From contig JAFEMH010000521.1 in NCBI GenBank assembly GCA_022495995.1, positions 558,001-622,000 of the forward strand: a stretch of DNA of 64,000 nt, written 5' to 3'. Shown here piece by piece: positions 9,365 to 20,533 of this stretch (its first letter is position 1; each line of letters starts with the position of its first letter). Below the pieces are notes generated by a model. It was not told where the DNA came from and searched no databases. It worked only from the letters and a program-made list of their open reading frames with translations. Made by a program: the position numbers and the translations under genes. The DNA is from Adenophora triphylla var. japonica (lineage: Eukaryota > Streptophyta > Magnoliopsida > Asterales > Campanulaceae).

Positions 9365-10857
9365 TGTTCGGTCGAAACCTAATGGTTTATTTTAAAATCT
9401 GCAAGCGCACGGGCTATTGAAATATTGTGGGTGCAAGTACGAGTCGATCCCACAGAGACAGGGTTTACTTTGGGATGAAATTGTTTTTATTACAATTATA
9501 AAAGAAAGTGGGAGAAATAAAGATTGATTTAGGAAAAGAATAGAACATACGCAGGAAATTACTTAAATAAAACTCGTATAAACGAAGCATTCTCGGGATT
9601 GGAAATCATTTAGCCAAATATTCATCATATAGTCATGTCTTTGAAAATATAGGTTTTCATAAAAATCAAGGATGGTACATTAGGCTTACACTACTTCTCA
9701 CAGTCAAGACACACTATCTCTTTGAGATTTCCGTTTATGGTACTCCCGCCCTGTCACAAATGGGCATTCCGGCTTATCTCTATATGACCATAATTAGTAA
9801 GGATCCATTAAGTTCGAAAGTCAACGTACTTTCCATTTAAGGAATATCCCTAGGCCATTGAACTACTCTCGTGATCAATGAAACCTAGTTCCTTTATATG
9901 GTTCCGTCAATCGAGATTCTCTGCTAGGTACTTCTCTCGATTGGCTGAATCATACAAGTTGGAAGTCTCCAAAATGTAAGTCATTTTGAGATTGATATAA
10001 AGAAATTGTTTAGATGAAGATAGAAGACAAGACTTTTATAGAAGAAGATGAATTAAAGGCATTTTGAGTTTCCAACCCCAAGAATATGGGGGATTTACTC
10101 ACTAGCCATTCTTAACATAAATGCATAAAATAAAGATAGAGATAGAAGAACTTATGATTGAAAGAGAGAAAAGGTTATGAATAACTTCGATCTTTTATTG
10201 TTTTTTAGGCTTCAAAGTACAACTCCAAGAAGACAAGTTTGATCCTTGAGAAATCTATGAAGTAATTATTGCTAGAGTTTTTGCTATAAAATATGATATA
10301 TTTTGACTGATACAAGTGGCCTTTAAATAGGCATCCTAGGCTAGAGTTGTGTTCCTTCAAAAAGATGTCTTCAAGAGGCACCTTTCCATGAACTGGTACA
10401 GAGTGCACGGCCCTGCTCTATGGTTTTGCACGGCCACTCCAGCCTTGGCGCCATTTTTTTATTTGAACTGGCCTTCTTGCATGGTCACTCCACGGAATGC
10501 TGCACGGCCGCTCTGCCTGGTTTGGCCAGCCACTTTGCTGATTTGGGGCCATTTTGGGCCTAGCAGGTGCACGACCGCTCCAGAATACAATGCACGGTCG
10601 CTCCTCTTTGGTTTTGGACTGAATGTCCAATTTGAAGCTACTTTTCCTTGCCTTTTCACCCTTAACGTTCCCAAAGCTTTATTTTTCCAATATTTGCCTT
10701 AAAACCTGTAGAACATGCTAAACTTACCAACAAGTGTAAAATCAAAGATTTGGAATAAATGAAGCTAATTTATACTAATTTATGACAAAAAGAGGAATAA
10801 AACTAAGGAAATGCTTATGAAATAATAGGATAAAGACTATATAATAGTCACTTATCA
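9365..10857 (-). repeat. 3' LTR of the Athila derivative (1493 bp)
   Basis: It begins TGTTCGGTCGAAACC and ends AGTCACTTATCA. It matches 13500-15044 apart from scattered substitutions and two small insertions in the right LTR. The segment 10396-10613 carries five variants of a TGCACGGYCGCTCC motif. In copy 2 all but the last few bases of this LTR are deleted. Confidence 0.9.
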
Positions 10858-12227
10858 AACTCCCCCACACTAAGCTCTTGCTTGTCCCTAAGCAAGATTA
10901 GGATGAAAAAATGGAGAGGGAGGAAAGAATGCAAAAGATAAAATAACTAGAGTGATCCCTCAGAAAATTTATTGTAGCATGCTTATTGCTTTTTGAAGAT
11001 TGCTTCTATCTTTCCATTCATATTTTTCATATCCTTAAAAATTAGTAGAGAGAAGTATTTAGAGGATATTTCAAAGGAGCAAATTGGAGATAATAACCTA
11101 ATATAGCATATATAGGAATTGATAAAGCAAACCATATTAGAAGGATGAATCTTGGATCATAGACTTGGTGCAATAAAAAGCTTCACTCTTTAGAGTGTTT
11201 TTGTAAAAATGACTTTATTGCTTAAAATGTACAAATAAAAGTATGACACTTATTCACAAACTAGAAGTATTCATGGATTTGAATTGCATTTTTGAATCAC
11301 AAGGGTGGAAAATGGATGATGGTAGTGGAAAATCTTATCAAGGCTTTAACAATTTATCTTATTTTTGTACGTGTTAAATTTGCAAAAGACTTTAAGTAAT
11401 TTTCGATCCTTTCAAGTAGGAGACATTGTGGCCGTGAACCCCATGTTCCTAATACTTAGATCAAGAATACTTTGGATAATACTTCCATTTGGCAAGGAAG
11501 CATCGTCGCAGCGAATGTCGTGCCCCGAGTTACTTAGGAAGTAATAAATTTCTTTTTGCTTTTAAGAATTGGTGACTTAGTCACTCTTTAGCAATAAGGT
11601 AGAATGTTTAGCCTTGACTTGATTAGTGGAAATGGAAAGATGGGATATTTATGAAGGGGTGTGATTCAAAGGGTGCAAAACAATATGAATGTTTCTAATA
11701 AGGGAATAAATATCAATAATATTTTGAAATGTACATTTAAAGGAATAAGATTTTTCAAATTTTTTTTCAATAGATAAAAACCAAGTGCTTAAAGATGATC
11801 AATAAGGATTCAATCTAAATAATAAATGCTTTTCTTGACAAAACCCTATATATTGCTATATTAACTTATGAGGGTTTAATTTACTTCCTAAAAATATCCT
11901 ATATTTTTCTTTCTATTAATTTATAAGTTTATAGAAAATATGGAAAGAAAGATAAAGGCATTATTCTAGAACAAATAACAAGCATAAGGATTAATCATAT
12001 GGATCATCATAGGGATTATTTTATTTTATTTTTAAATACTAGACATGCATACATAAAAAGAAAAATGCAACTAAGTTAAAAAGAAAAAGAAAATTTTACA
12101 CTAGAAAGCATAAAAATTTAAACTAGAAAACATAAAAATTAAAAAGAAAGAAATAAAGATAGGTAGATAGCCTCCCCCCCCCCCACACTTGAAATGAATA
12201 TTGTCCTCAATGTTTCAAGGAACAATG
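10858..12227 (-). other. 3' untranslated region of the Athila derivative
   Basis: This is AT-rich non-coding sequence between the integrase stop and the polypurine tract. It starts with CTCCCCCACACTAAGCTCTT, typical of Athila 3' ends. I see no gene in it. A C-rich run at 12171-12184 separates it from the coding end. The copy-2 equivalent is 33265-34635. Confidence 0.7.
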
Positions 12228-13465
12228 TCAATTAGGGGAGGGTAAAGAGAAACTTACTTGGGATGAGTGGTGGGTTTGCCGAGTGTTATTAATGAAACTA
12301 CTCCAATCGGGTCTCCGGTCATGTAGTGCTTTTAGCCTTTGACCGTTTACCTTGAACTCTCCTCGTGCTTCGTTCCCAATTACAACGGCTCCGTATGGAT
12401 ATAACTTACGTACTTGATATGGCCCCATCCATCTTGATTTTAGCTTTCCTGGAAAAAGCTTTAAACGAGAGTTGAAAAGTAGTACCATGTCTCCTTCTTT
12501 GAAATCTCTTTTTATGATATGTGCATCATGCCATTTCTTTGTCTTTTCCTTGTATAACTTGGCACTTTCGTATGCTTCATATCGGAGTTCTTAGAGCTCT
12601 TATAGCCGAAGCTTCCATTTTTCACCGGCTTCTGCTAGGTCATAGTTTAGAGCCTTAATTGCCCAATATGTCTTGTGCTCAAGCTCCACCGGTAAATGAC
12701 ACGGCTTCCCATACACCAAATGGAAAGGAGTTGTTCCGATGGGTGTTTTGAAAGCGGTGCGATAAGCCCACAAAGCATCGTTCAATTTTATTGACCAATC
12801 CTTTCTTGAACTTATTACTGTTTTCTCCAAGATCCATTTTATTTCTTTGTTCGATACTTCCACCTGCCCGCTTGTTTGAGGATGATACCCGGTGCCCATT
12901 TTATGATGGACTCCATACTTTTTTAATAAAGCCTCAAATTGGCGGTGTGAAAAATGTGAACCACCATCACTTATGATAACTTTTGGAACCCCGAACCTTG
13001 GAAAAATTATATCTTTGAAAAGCTTCATGATGACTTTTGAGTCGTTAGTTGGAGATGCTATAGCTTTCACCCATTTTAAGACATAATCCACCGCCACTAA
13101 AATATAGTTGTTGTTGAAGGACGTTGGAAATGGTCCCATGAAATCAATGCCTTATACATCAAAGATCTCAAGCTCTAAAATATTATTAAGAGGCATTTCA
13201 TTTCTTCTTGAAATGTTGCCAGTTCTTTGGCAACGATCACAAGAAATAACAAAATTTTGAGAATCTTTGAAGAATGTGGGCCAGAAGAAACCTGATTGAA
13301 GAACCTTGGCGGTGGTTTTGGCTGTGCTCGCGTGACCGCCATAAGGAGATGAATGACAATGATGAAGAATGTCATTAATCTCTTCATTAAGTACACACCG
13401 CCTAATGATTCCATCTGCGCAATGCTTGAAGAGGAGCGGATCTTTCCAAAAATAATATTTAATTT
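12228..13465 (-). pseudogene. Athila-type integrase (5'-truncated polyprotein remnant)
   Basis: Reading leftwards from 13465, it has an H2C2 zinc-binding segment ([11 protein letters not shown]...CDRCQR). The catalytic core follows with GIDFMGPF (first Asp), IISDGGSHF (second Asp) and [11 protein letters not shown] (Glu), so the DDE triad is present. It then has the Athila-typical [20 protein letters not shown] and a C-terminal segment [11 protein letters not shown]. Stops interrupt it: TAA replaces the Trp before GIDF in this copy only, and two TAA codons near 12592-12602 occur in both copies. Nothing upstream of the zinc finger remains. It is non-autonomous and dead as a protein. Confidence 0.85.
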
Positions 13466-13499
13466 CTGATAAGAATCTCTTCTATTGTTGATAATGCAA

Positions 13500-15044
13500 T
13501 GTTCGGTCGAAACCTAACGATTTATTTTAAAATACGCAAGCGCACAGGCTATTGAAATATAGCGGGTGCAAGTACGAGTCGATCCCACAGAAACAGGGTT
13601 TACTTTGGGAAAAAATTGTTTTTACTACAATTATAAAATAAATTGGGAGAAATAAAGATTGATTTAGGAAAAGAATAGAACATACAAGGGAAATTACTTA
13701 AATAAAACTCTTATAAATGAAGCATTCTCGGGATTGGAAATCATTTAGCCAAATATTCATCATATAGACATGTCTTTGAAAATATAGGTTTTCATAAAAA
13801 TCAAGGATGGTACGTTAGGCTTACACTACTTCTCACGATCAAGATAGTAGCGTTGTACCCTTCACTAATTATGCCCTATCTCTTTGAGATTTCCGTTTAT
13901 GGTACTCCCGCCCTGTCACAAATGGGCATTCCGGCTTATCTCTAGATAACCATAATTAGTAAGGATCCATTAAGTTCGAAAGTCAATGCACTTTCCATTT
14001 AAGGAACATCCCTAGGCCATTGAACTACTCTCGTGATCAATGAAACCTAGTTTCTTTATATGGTTCCGTCAATTGAGATTCCCCGCTAGGTACTTCTCTC
14101 GATTGGCTGAATCATACAAGTTGGACGTCTCCAAAATGTAAGTCATTTTGAGATTGATATAAAGAAATTGTTTAGATTAAGATAGAAGACAAGACTTTTA
14201 TATAGGAAGATGAATAAAAGGCATTTTGAGTTTCCAACCCCAAGAATATGGGGGATTTACTCACTAGCCATTCTTAACATAAATGCATAAACTAAAGATA
14301 GAGATAGAAGAACTTATGATTGAAAGAGAGAAAAGGCTATGAATAACTTTGATCTTTTATTGCTTTTGATGCTTAAAAGTACAACTCCAAGAACACAAGT
14401 TTGATCCTTGAGAAATCTATGAAGTAATTATTGCTAGAGTTTTTGCTATGTAATCACAGGTATTTTGCTATAAAATCTGATATATTTTGACTGATACAAG
14501 TGGCCTTTAAATAGGCATCCTAGGCTAGAGTTGTGTTCCTTCAAAAAGATGTCTTTAAGAGGCACCTTTCCATGAACTGGTACAGAGTGCACGGTCGTGC
14601 TCTATGGTTTTGCACGGCCGCTCCAGCCTTGGTGCCATTTTTGAATTTGAACTGGCCTTCTTGCACGGCCGCTCCACGGAATGCTGCACGGCTGCTCTGC
14701 CTGGTTTGGCAGGCCACTTTGCTGATTTGGAACCATTTTGGGCCTGGCAGGTGCACGACCGCTCCAGAATACAATGTACGGTCGCTCCTCTTTTGGCTTT
14801 GGACTGAATGTCCATTTTGAAGCTACTTTTCCTTGCCTTTTCACCCTTAACGTTCCCAAAGCTTTATTTGTCCATTATTTTCCTTAAAACCTTTAGAACA
14901 TGCTAAACTATACCAACAAGTGTAAAATCGAAGATTTGGAATAAATGAATCTAATTTATACTAATTTATGACAAAAAGAGGAATGCAACTAAGGATATTC
15001 TTATGAATGAATCGGATAAATGACTATATAATAGTCACTTATCA
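13500..15044 (-). repeat. 5' LTR of the Athila derivative (1545 bp)
   Basis: It is paired with 9365-10857. Relative to that LTR it has an extra segment near 13845-13875 and another near 14447-14475. It ends at TTATCA followed by the GTGAC duplication. It joins internal sequence with no recognisable primer-binding site. Confidence 0.9.
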
Positions 15045-15903
15045 GTGACTCGCCAGTATGCTCCGGAATCGGATCCCATGGTTCCTAGGGATCCTCGTGT
15101 CTTCATGTTGTATCCTTTGCTTATGGACGGGGAAGAGTTACACCGGTATAGGCTGGGAGTGCCTTTTACTGAGAATGTCCTCGAGGATGCTGACTATGAC
15201 ATCTTCTGAAGGATGAAGCTGAGGAGCTCACAAGTGATGGCTAGAGAGGGGGAAGATCCTTCATGTCCAAGAGATCCTCCTATCCTCTGCACTCGTTTCG
15301 CGTATGAGGGCGTTGGTGGTTCCCGCAGGCGGTTGATAGTCCCAATTCCTAAGAAGGCAAGACCTCGATATCGAGTCGATCCCGGTGCTACTGTGAGTAT
15401 CTTGATGATTTCATGTACTGTACTCACTTTCTGCATATGTGCATCTACGTTGTTCTTTTCCATCATTTGACTGTTTCCCTGATTTGCAGGTCTCGGGATG
15501 TACCCATGATTTGACTGTCCGACGTCTGGAGGGAGTGACAGATTTCACCCGGCGACTCCTTGATTACATACGGTGTGGTTCCAGGAGAAGTGCGGTAATT
15601 CATGAGCCTATGCCCTCTAGGCCGTCTGTTGCTAGGGACTCATCTGCTTCCACGGCTGGTGGGATAGATGCGGAGCGGAGCCTTGGTCGGTCTCCTGATT
15701 TCCAGGGTGAGACTTCTAGATCGCAGGCCCGTCATTCTTCTAACTCAGGATTTGAGCATGGGGGACCTTCGGGAACACAGGCGCAAGGCCGTCATTCTTC
15801 GTACACCGGAGTGGATGAATTCATGAGTTATCTGTTCGCCACAGATCCCGTTGCGGCGGCACAGTTTGTTGAGTGCTCGGATGACGAGCAGGATTCGGAG
15901 TAG
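15045..15903 (+). pseudogene. PMD-A: 3' exons
   Basis: The reading frame continues across the Athila insertion (RQYAPESDPMVPRDPRVF, LLMDGEELHRYRLGVPF). It has a TGA after DYDIF, then CPRDPPILCTRFAYEGVGG. A second intron (about 15391-15489, GTGAGT...TTTGCAG) separates the last exon. That exon encodes VRRLEGVTDFTRRLLDYIRC and a Ser-rich tail ending FVECSDDEQDSE with a normal stop at 15903. The two retained introns show the capture was from genomic DNA or an unspliced transcript. They would survive retrotransposition because the gene is antisense to the element's RNA. The copy-2 equivalent is 37453-38316, with a small rearrangement near 38240. Confidence 0.55.
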
Positions 15904-16456
15904 CCCTGTGATATCTTAGATTGCTATGTGTTGCTTATCTCAGACATTGTTTGTATTCGAGATGCCCTTGTTCTGGGGTAAAACTTTTGTACGTTTTAAT
16001 ATTATCATGATTGATTTTATTTACTTTTGGCATTTAACGAAACCAGATAAGCAAGTAAATTATTCAAAATAAATAATGACAGAAAATGCACTGAATAACA
16101 GATTTGACCAAGTAAAATTTACTTCTATTATGCACTATTATTATTATTTGCACTGTCGCACGAGCCCGGAATGGATTTGGCATTACAAAGGGGGATGGTT
16201 CACTGGTGTTTGCCTGATTTGGATAGAAGGTGAATAGGGCATATTTTGGAATGGACAAGGGGACATTGATGCAGCAAGGCTGCAGTTTGACTATGTCAAC
16301 CTGCAAGACAGGCTGGCCGACCTGTTCTTCAATTTCGACTCCTTTAAATTGTAGTTCAGTTTTGCTGATTTCAGAAATCCCAAGCTGTTTCCATTAATCC
16401 TTGAAGCTGGAAATCTATTCTTCCTTTCAAAACTTGAAATTTCTTCATTTTTTTTC
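15904..16456 (+). other. Spacer between PMD-A and PMD-B
   Basis: It is non-coding and AT-rich. At 16309-16324 it contains an imperfect palindrome AGGCTGGCCGACCTG followed by TTCTTCAATTT. This matches the AGGTCGGCCGACCT plus TTCCTTCAATTT block at 3076, upstream of the candidate exon. It is probably part of the 5' region of PMD-B. Confidence 0.45.
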
Positions 16457-17213
16457 ATGGCCACGTTTCCGAAGTTGCCTACTCAGATGCAAAAGCAAAT
16501 CTTGGATAGGTTCAAGATGTGGGCGAGGTACCATATGAGGCATAACAAAGAATTCTTCAAAAGTTGCTATAGGGTAAAGTCGGTTTGGGTTTTGAAGGAA
16601 CTTTCCCCTTACTGGGATCTTGTGAGAGCTACTGCTCATTTTTGGGATGTGAGAAGGCATGTGTACAATCACGCCCGCGTTCGAAGATTTTTGTGCTATC
16701 CTTGGAGGACCTGAGGTGGAGCAGGTTGCACTTCCTTTGATGGGAAGAATGACGACCGTTGAGAAGTTGACGTCTCTTCTTGGCATTTATGTCAAAGAAT
16801 CTTACGGGATATTGATACCTCATACTGACTACACCGACATTTTGGGGATCCTAAATAGGTTCATGAGCGCTGACTGGAGTATTGCTGCATGGGATGCTTT
16901 TGCCCTGTATGTGATAGGCACTCTGTTCATGTTTACGTCATTAGGAGTATGCCATCACAGGGTTCTGGACATGGTGGGACATTGCCGGGGCGGAGAGGAT
17001 ATCGTGCTCTTGATCTTAGGTGAGACCTTTCATAGCATTGATCGAATGGCGATGGTAGCCGGTACATGTGGGGAGGAAGTCCCGCTCTGCTTACTATGTG
17101 GTTGAGGGAGAGGCTGCAAGTTATGCCCGAGGTTCCAATGACGTATGATACTTGGTTCTTCTCTCGGCGACCCTTGGAGATAGAAGGCAGTCAGGCTGAC
17201 TGGGAACTTTGGA
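16457..17213 (+). pseudogene. PMD-B: DUF7745/plant-mobile-domain-like gene, truncated
   Basis: The start codon follows a T-rich leader. The N-terminus is MATFPKLPTQMQKQ, then KELSPYWDLVRATAHFWD. A frameshift near 16650 leads to FEDFCAILGGPEVEQVALP and a conserved helical region with SLGVCHHRVLDMVGHCRGG. A second frameshift near 17065 leads to SPALLTMWLRERLQVMPEVP. AHFWD plus FEDFCAILGG are hallmarks of the plant DUF7745/PMD-related proteins found in plant repeats. Both frameshifts are shared with copy 2 (38870-40350), so the gene was broken before the duplication. Copy 1 is cut at 17213, the duplication breakpoint, and lacks the C-terminal half. Confidence 0.6.
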
Positions 17214-17519
17214 GTGCAGAATTTCTCTCCTCTTTAGACACCGTCAACCAAACACATTCCTCCTACAAACCCTAGGGAGATAGAACTCAACCAACATTGG
17301 TGAGTTCTCCTTCCGCATATTTAAATACTGCTCTAATTTCAGTCTTTAAATACTTTACTGCTTTATATTTACTGCTTACAATGTAGACAATATTTACTTT
17401 TCATGCAGACCCAAACCGTACAAAGGATCCCACAAGGCCTTCCATTGCACTATGGAGGTCTGACGGTGATAGCGGTTTGTTACTATTCCCGCACTGTCTT
17501 TTTCAATTATTTAATTAAT
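17214..17519. other. Junction segment of unclear origin
   Basis: It lies between the end of copy 1 and the truncated LTR of the next element. It contains ACCAACATTGGTGAGTTCTCC and ACAATGTAGACAATATTTAC. A similar order of motifs occurs at 7995-8060 (ACCAACATTGGTAAGGCTTC, ACAATATAGACATC) in the LTR-like leader, so it may be a diverged fragment of a related LTR. No gene seen. Confidence 0.35.
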
Positions 17520-17829
17520 GCATTTTATTAATTAATTTACAGTTGCACTTTGATCACTGTACTTCCCAAATTTGCAATTTTGTCCTTGAACTTTCCAAAT
17601 TTTCACTTTGGCCCCTGGACTAATAATAATCAGATTTCTCCCCAAATTTTCCATAATTCTAGTTTGGTCCCTGAATTTCCAAAATATGCTCAAATCCTCC
17701 ATTTTCTTCATAATTACAATTCAACCCCTGTACTTTTAAAACATTACAAAATACATTAAATTCTCAAGGTTTCGAGCATCAAATAAGCTAGGAAACATAT
17801 CTTTTGGATGGGTAAAACTACATCCATCA
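17520..17829 (-). repeat. Truncated 3' LTR of the gag-only element
   Basis: It matches the last 310 bp of the right LTR (from TTTATTAATTAATT to ACATCCATCA at 23803-24110). Shared blocks include CCATAATTC and CTCAAGGTTTCGAGCATC. Homology does not extend left of about 17520, so roughly 1 kb of this LTR is missing. Confidence 0.8.
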
Positions 17830-19690
17830 AATACTCCCAAACTTATCTTTTGCTCGTCCTCGAGTAAAACAAAACAAAACAAAAACAAAATCAAAACTAA
17901 CTAACTAATTAAAACAAACGAAAATATTTTTGGAAATTGCTCAATTCATATAATAGGTTGTTGGCACAACAAGTCTTAGATCTTTACAAAACACATAATC
18001 TACAAGCATTATCATGAACATGAGATTATATTTACATAGATGCATCTAACTTACAATTCTCCACGACATAATGAAAGATGAATAAAATATGAGAGATCAT
18101 TGTCACCAAAGTAAGATATTTTATAGGGTCACTTACACATGCTCTAAATCAATGATAATAAGATAAACTTCTACACAAGGCCACTCATATGCATGTTTAA
18201 ACACAACTGTCAACCCGACTACTCTTTAGGGATCAAGTATGGATTTATGGCTTGTAATGTATCGCGATAAACGCGGGCTAGGTTCACGGTTTCAAATGAA
18301 GTTAAGGACATACGAAGTCAAGCAAGTGAAACTAGAGAGTCTTCATCATACATCCTCACATTGAAATTTATCACCCCGCTCCATGCCAACCCATTGATTC
18401 AACCCCCAAACTTATAATTTTTCATACTTTCACACTTGGGGTTGATCACATTTCTTTCTTTTTGCTCACTTTCCACTTCAACATTAGAGAGGCAAGGCGT
18501 TTTTTTTTCAACATGTTTTTTTTAGCAATCACAAATATATCGCGAAGAATGTGCACTCAATACTTTTTCTCAAGCCCCTATTTTCATTACATAACATGAC
18601 CTTTTCTTTCTTTTCATGACCACTTTCCACTCAACCCTTTGATTTTCCAAACATCACCCAAACATCCCCATTCATTCCCTAGTTTCACTTTCTTGAAAAA
18701 GTGAGAAAATAGTATATAATTTAAAAGGTTAGGATAATGAGGGTACAAATAAAGGCGAATGGTGGTCTAAGATAACCTCCGACTTTGTGAGAGATTACAT
18801 TCTTTTTAAAGCTCAAAAGGGGTTCTAGCGGAAATTTTTATAAGTGACTAAAAAGTTAAAGGCTCACAAATAGGTTTCAAAGAAAATAGCCATATATCAC
18901 TTCCCGAATAGCCTAATTGATGTGTTATCGATAAATAGCAAACATGTTCTAGGGACCCCGAGAATGCCAAAGTGATCCTATAAAGGTCTCCTAAGTTGGT
19001 AACAATAATCAAGAAAATAAATATGAAAATGAAAGGTGGGGAAATCATACTTTACATGTATCAATGCACTTATAGCCCCATATTGATAATAACACTCAAT
19101 ATTTTAAAAATCAAGCACTCTCAAATCATCATGGACTCTAGCCAATAATCCAAAATATGAAAAGAACAAAAATTTTAAGTTTTTCTATTTTTTTGGAGGG
19201 TGACACTATATACACTCCCCTATAAACCCATAAACTCGGAGAGATATCTACCCCTAAACTCAAAACATGCTATGTCCTCATAGCAAAGAAAACAGAAACA
19301 TGCATTGGGTTCAAAGGAGATATGACACAACAAAACAAAATAATTAATGCAAATAAAACGTACCTACTTGGGTTGCCTCCAATAAGCGCATTTGATTAAG
19401 GTCGTTAGCCCGACCGGATTCCCACTTCAATGGGGATTAGAGGTGGCCATCTTATCTTTGGCCTTAGCCTTTCTTCCCTTGGCCCACCTCGTACATTCAC
19501 GGGCACAAACGCCCACAGCTTTTCACATGTATGTTCCATTATTTATTAGCTCGGGTGGAGCCCAAGGGATTTTTGTGGCCTTCTTTTTAGCCATTTTCTT
19601 CTTTTTCTTCTTTTTCATGGAGGACTCTCCCACAAACTCATTCGGTGCCTTGTTCCCACAGAGATCAAGCACCTCATATTTCTCAACACA
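17830..19690 (-). other. 3' untranslated region of the gag-only element
   Basis: It begins next to the LTR with a polypurine tract on the minus strand (complement of AATACTCCCAAACTTATC). The remainder is AT-rich and non-coding on both strands. No gene seen. Confidence 0.6.
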
Positions 19691-19693
19691 ATC

Positions 19694-20494
19694 TTAAGAG
19701 ATGTTATCTTGATCATCAATATTAGCAATAAAAGTATCACATATGTCAAGAAAACAACATTCTTCAAATTTTGCACATGAGTCCATAGTATAAGACTTTA
19801 GAGGGAAGAAATATTTTAATGAGGACACCGACCCCTTATGGGATTGACCTAGGGGGTGATATGGGCCATCACAAGAACTAAAATTGTCGGCCTTGTTTTC
19901 CATGGCACACAAGTGGGAGCCCGCACTATCCCTAGAATTCTCACCGTCACTCTTATCTAATTTGGCACACTCATCCTCCTCTTTGTCATCTACATATAAA
20001 CATGACTCATCATCATCCATGTAATTATATATGGCATCAAACACAGATATTTCAATTTTCTCATTTGCCACAGTCATAGAAAGGGTGACATTCCCCACAT
20101 TAATCACAGTGTTGATCGTCGCCATGAAAGGTCTCCCAAGTAATATGGGTAAATCAAGGCGACTCCCTTCACTTCTTGGCATCTCAAGTACCACAAAATC
20201 AACAGGGATAATCAAAGAATCAACCTGAACCAAAATGTCCTCCACAATCCCCAAAGATCTTTTAATGGACCGATCAACGAGTTGTAAGGCCATTGTGGTG
20301 GGTTATAATTCAGGATGACCTAACTCGAGATATACATAGTATGGTAACAAGTTAATGCTAGAGCCAAGGTCTAACATAGCCTTCACCTTGTTCGAGTTCC
20401 CCAAAGTAATGGAAATTAAGAAACTCCCGGGGTCCTTCAATTTTGGTGGCAGACTGTGTTGTGCCACAGCACTAGCACTCTCTCCCAATAACAA
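19694..20494 (-). pseudogene. Athila-like protease region
   Basis: The upstream part reads KLKDPGSFLISITLGN and then MLDLGSSINLLP. This is the retropepsin active-site block with DLGS(S) in place of the usual DLGA/DSGA. The downstream part reads VDFVVLEM...LPILLGRPFMATINTVINV, the conserved C-terminal half of Athila proteases. A stop between 20303 and 20293 separates the halves. A long acidic tail (DDDESCLYVDDKEEDE) follows. After this the coding capacity ends; where RT should begin there is only non-coding sequence. Confidence 0.75.
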
Positions 20495-20533
20495 TTTTTC
20501 ATCCTTCCCATACTTGAATTTCCTGGAATTTAT

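Larger units (their letters stand above)
9365..15044 (-). mobile_element. Internally deleted Athila-type LTR retrotransposon inserted in PMD-A
   Basis: Two LTRs (9365-10857 and 13500-15044, TG...CA) flank 2.64 kb of internal sequence. The target-site duplication GTGAC is at 9360-9364 and 15045-15049, and excising the element rejoins the PMD-A reading frame (RVTRQYAPE). On the coding minus strand, the 5' LTR (right) is followed directly by the RNase H/integrase junction. Gag, protease, RT, RNase H and the primer-binding site are all missing. A polypurine tract (GTGTGGGGGAGTT on the minus strand) abuts the left LTR at 10858. The same deletion is present in copy 2, so it predates the duplication. 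Confidence 0.9.
1..17213 (-). mobile_element. Truncated copy 1 of the giant Tat/Ogre-like LTR retrotransposon
   Basis: This stretch aligns collinearly with 24733-39626 (offset 24732 at the left end, 22413 at the right end after two copy-2 deletions). It differs by roughly 1-2 % by eye. It contains the inner part of the 3' LTR (1-1452) and the 3' region of the element: minisatellites, a plus-oriented LTR-like promoter, antisense captured genes and a nested Athila derivative. It stops abruptly at 17213 inside the second antisense gene, so gag, pol and the 5' LTR are absent. Coding orientation of the parent element is minus. The left end continues outside the window. Confidence 0.85.

Noticed and set aside
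10205..10702. ORFs in the Athila LTR (also 14533-14859 and 36941-37267)
   Set aside because: They lie fully inside LTR U3/R sequence, occur on both strands, and follow the GC-rich repeat motif.
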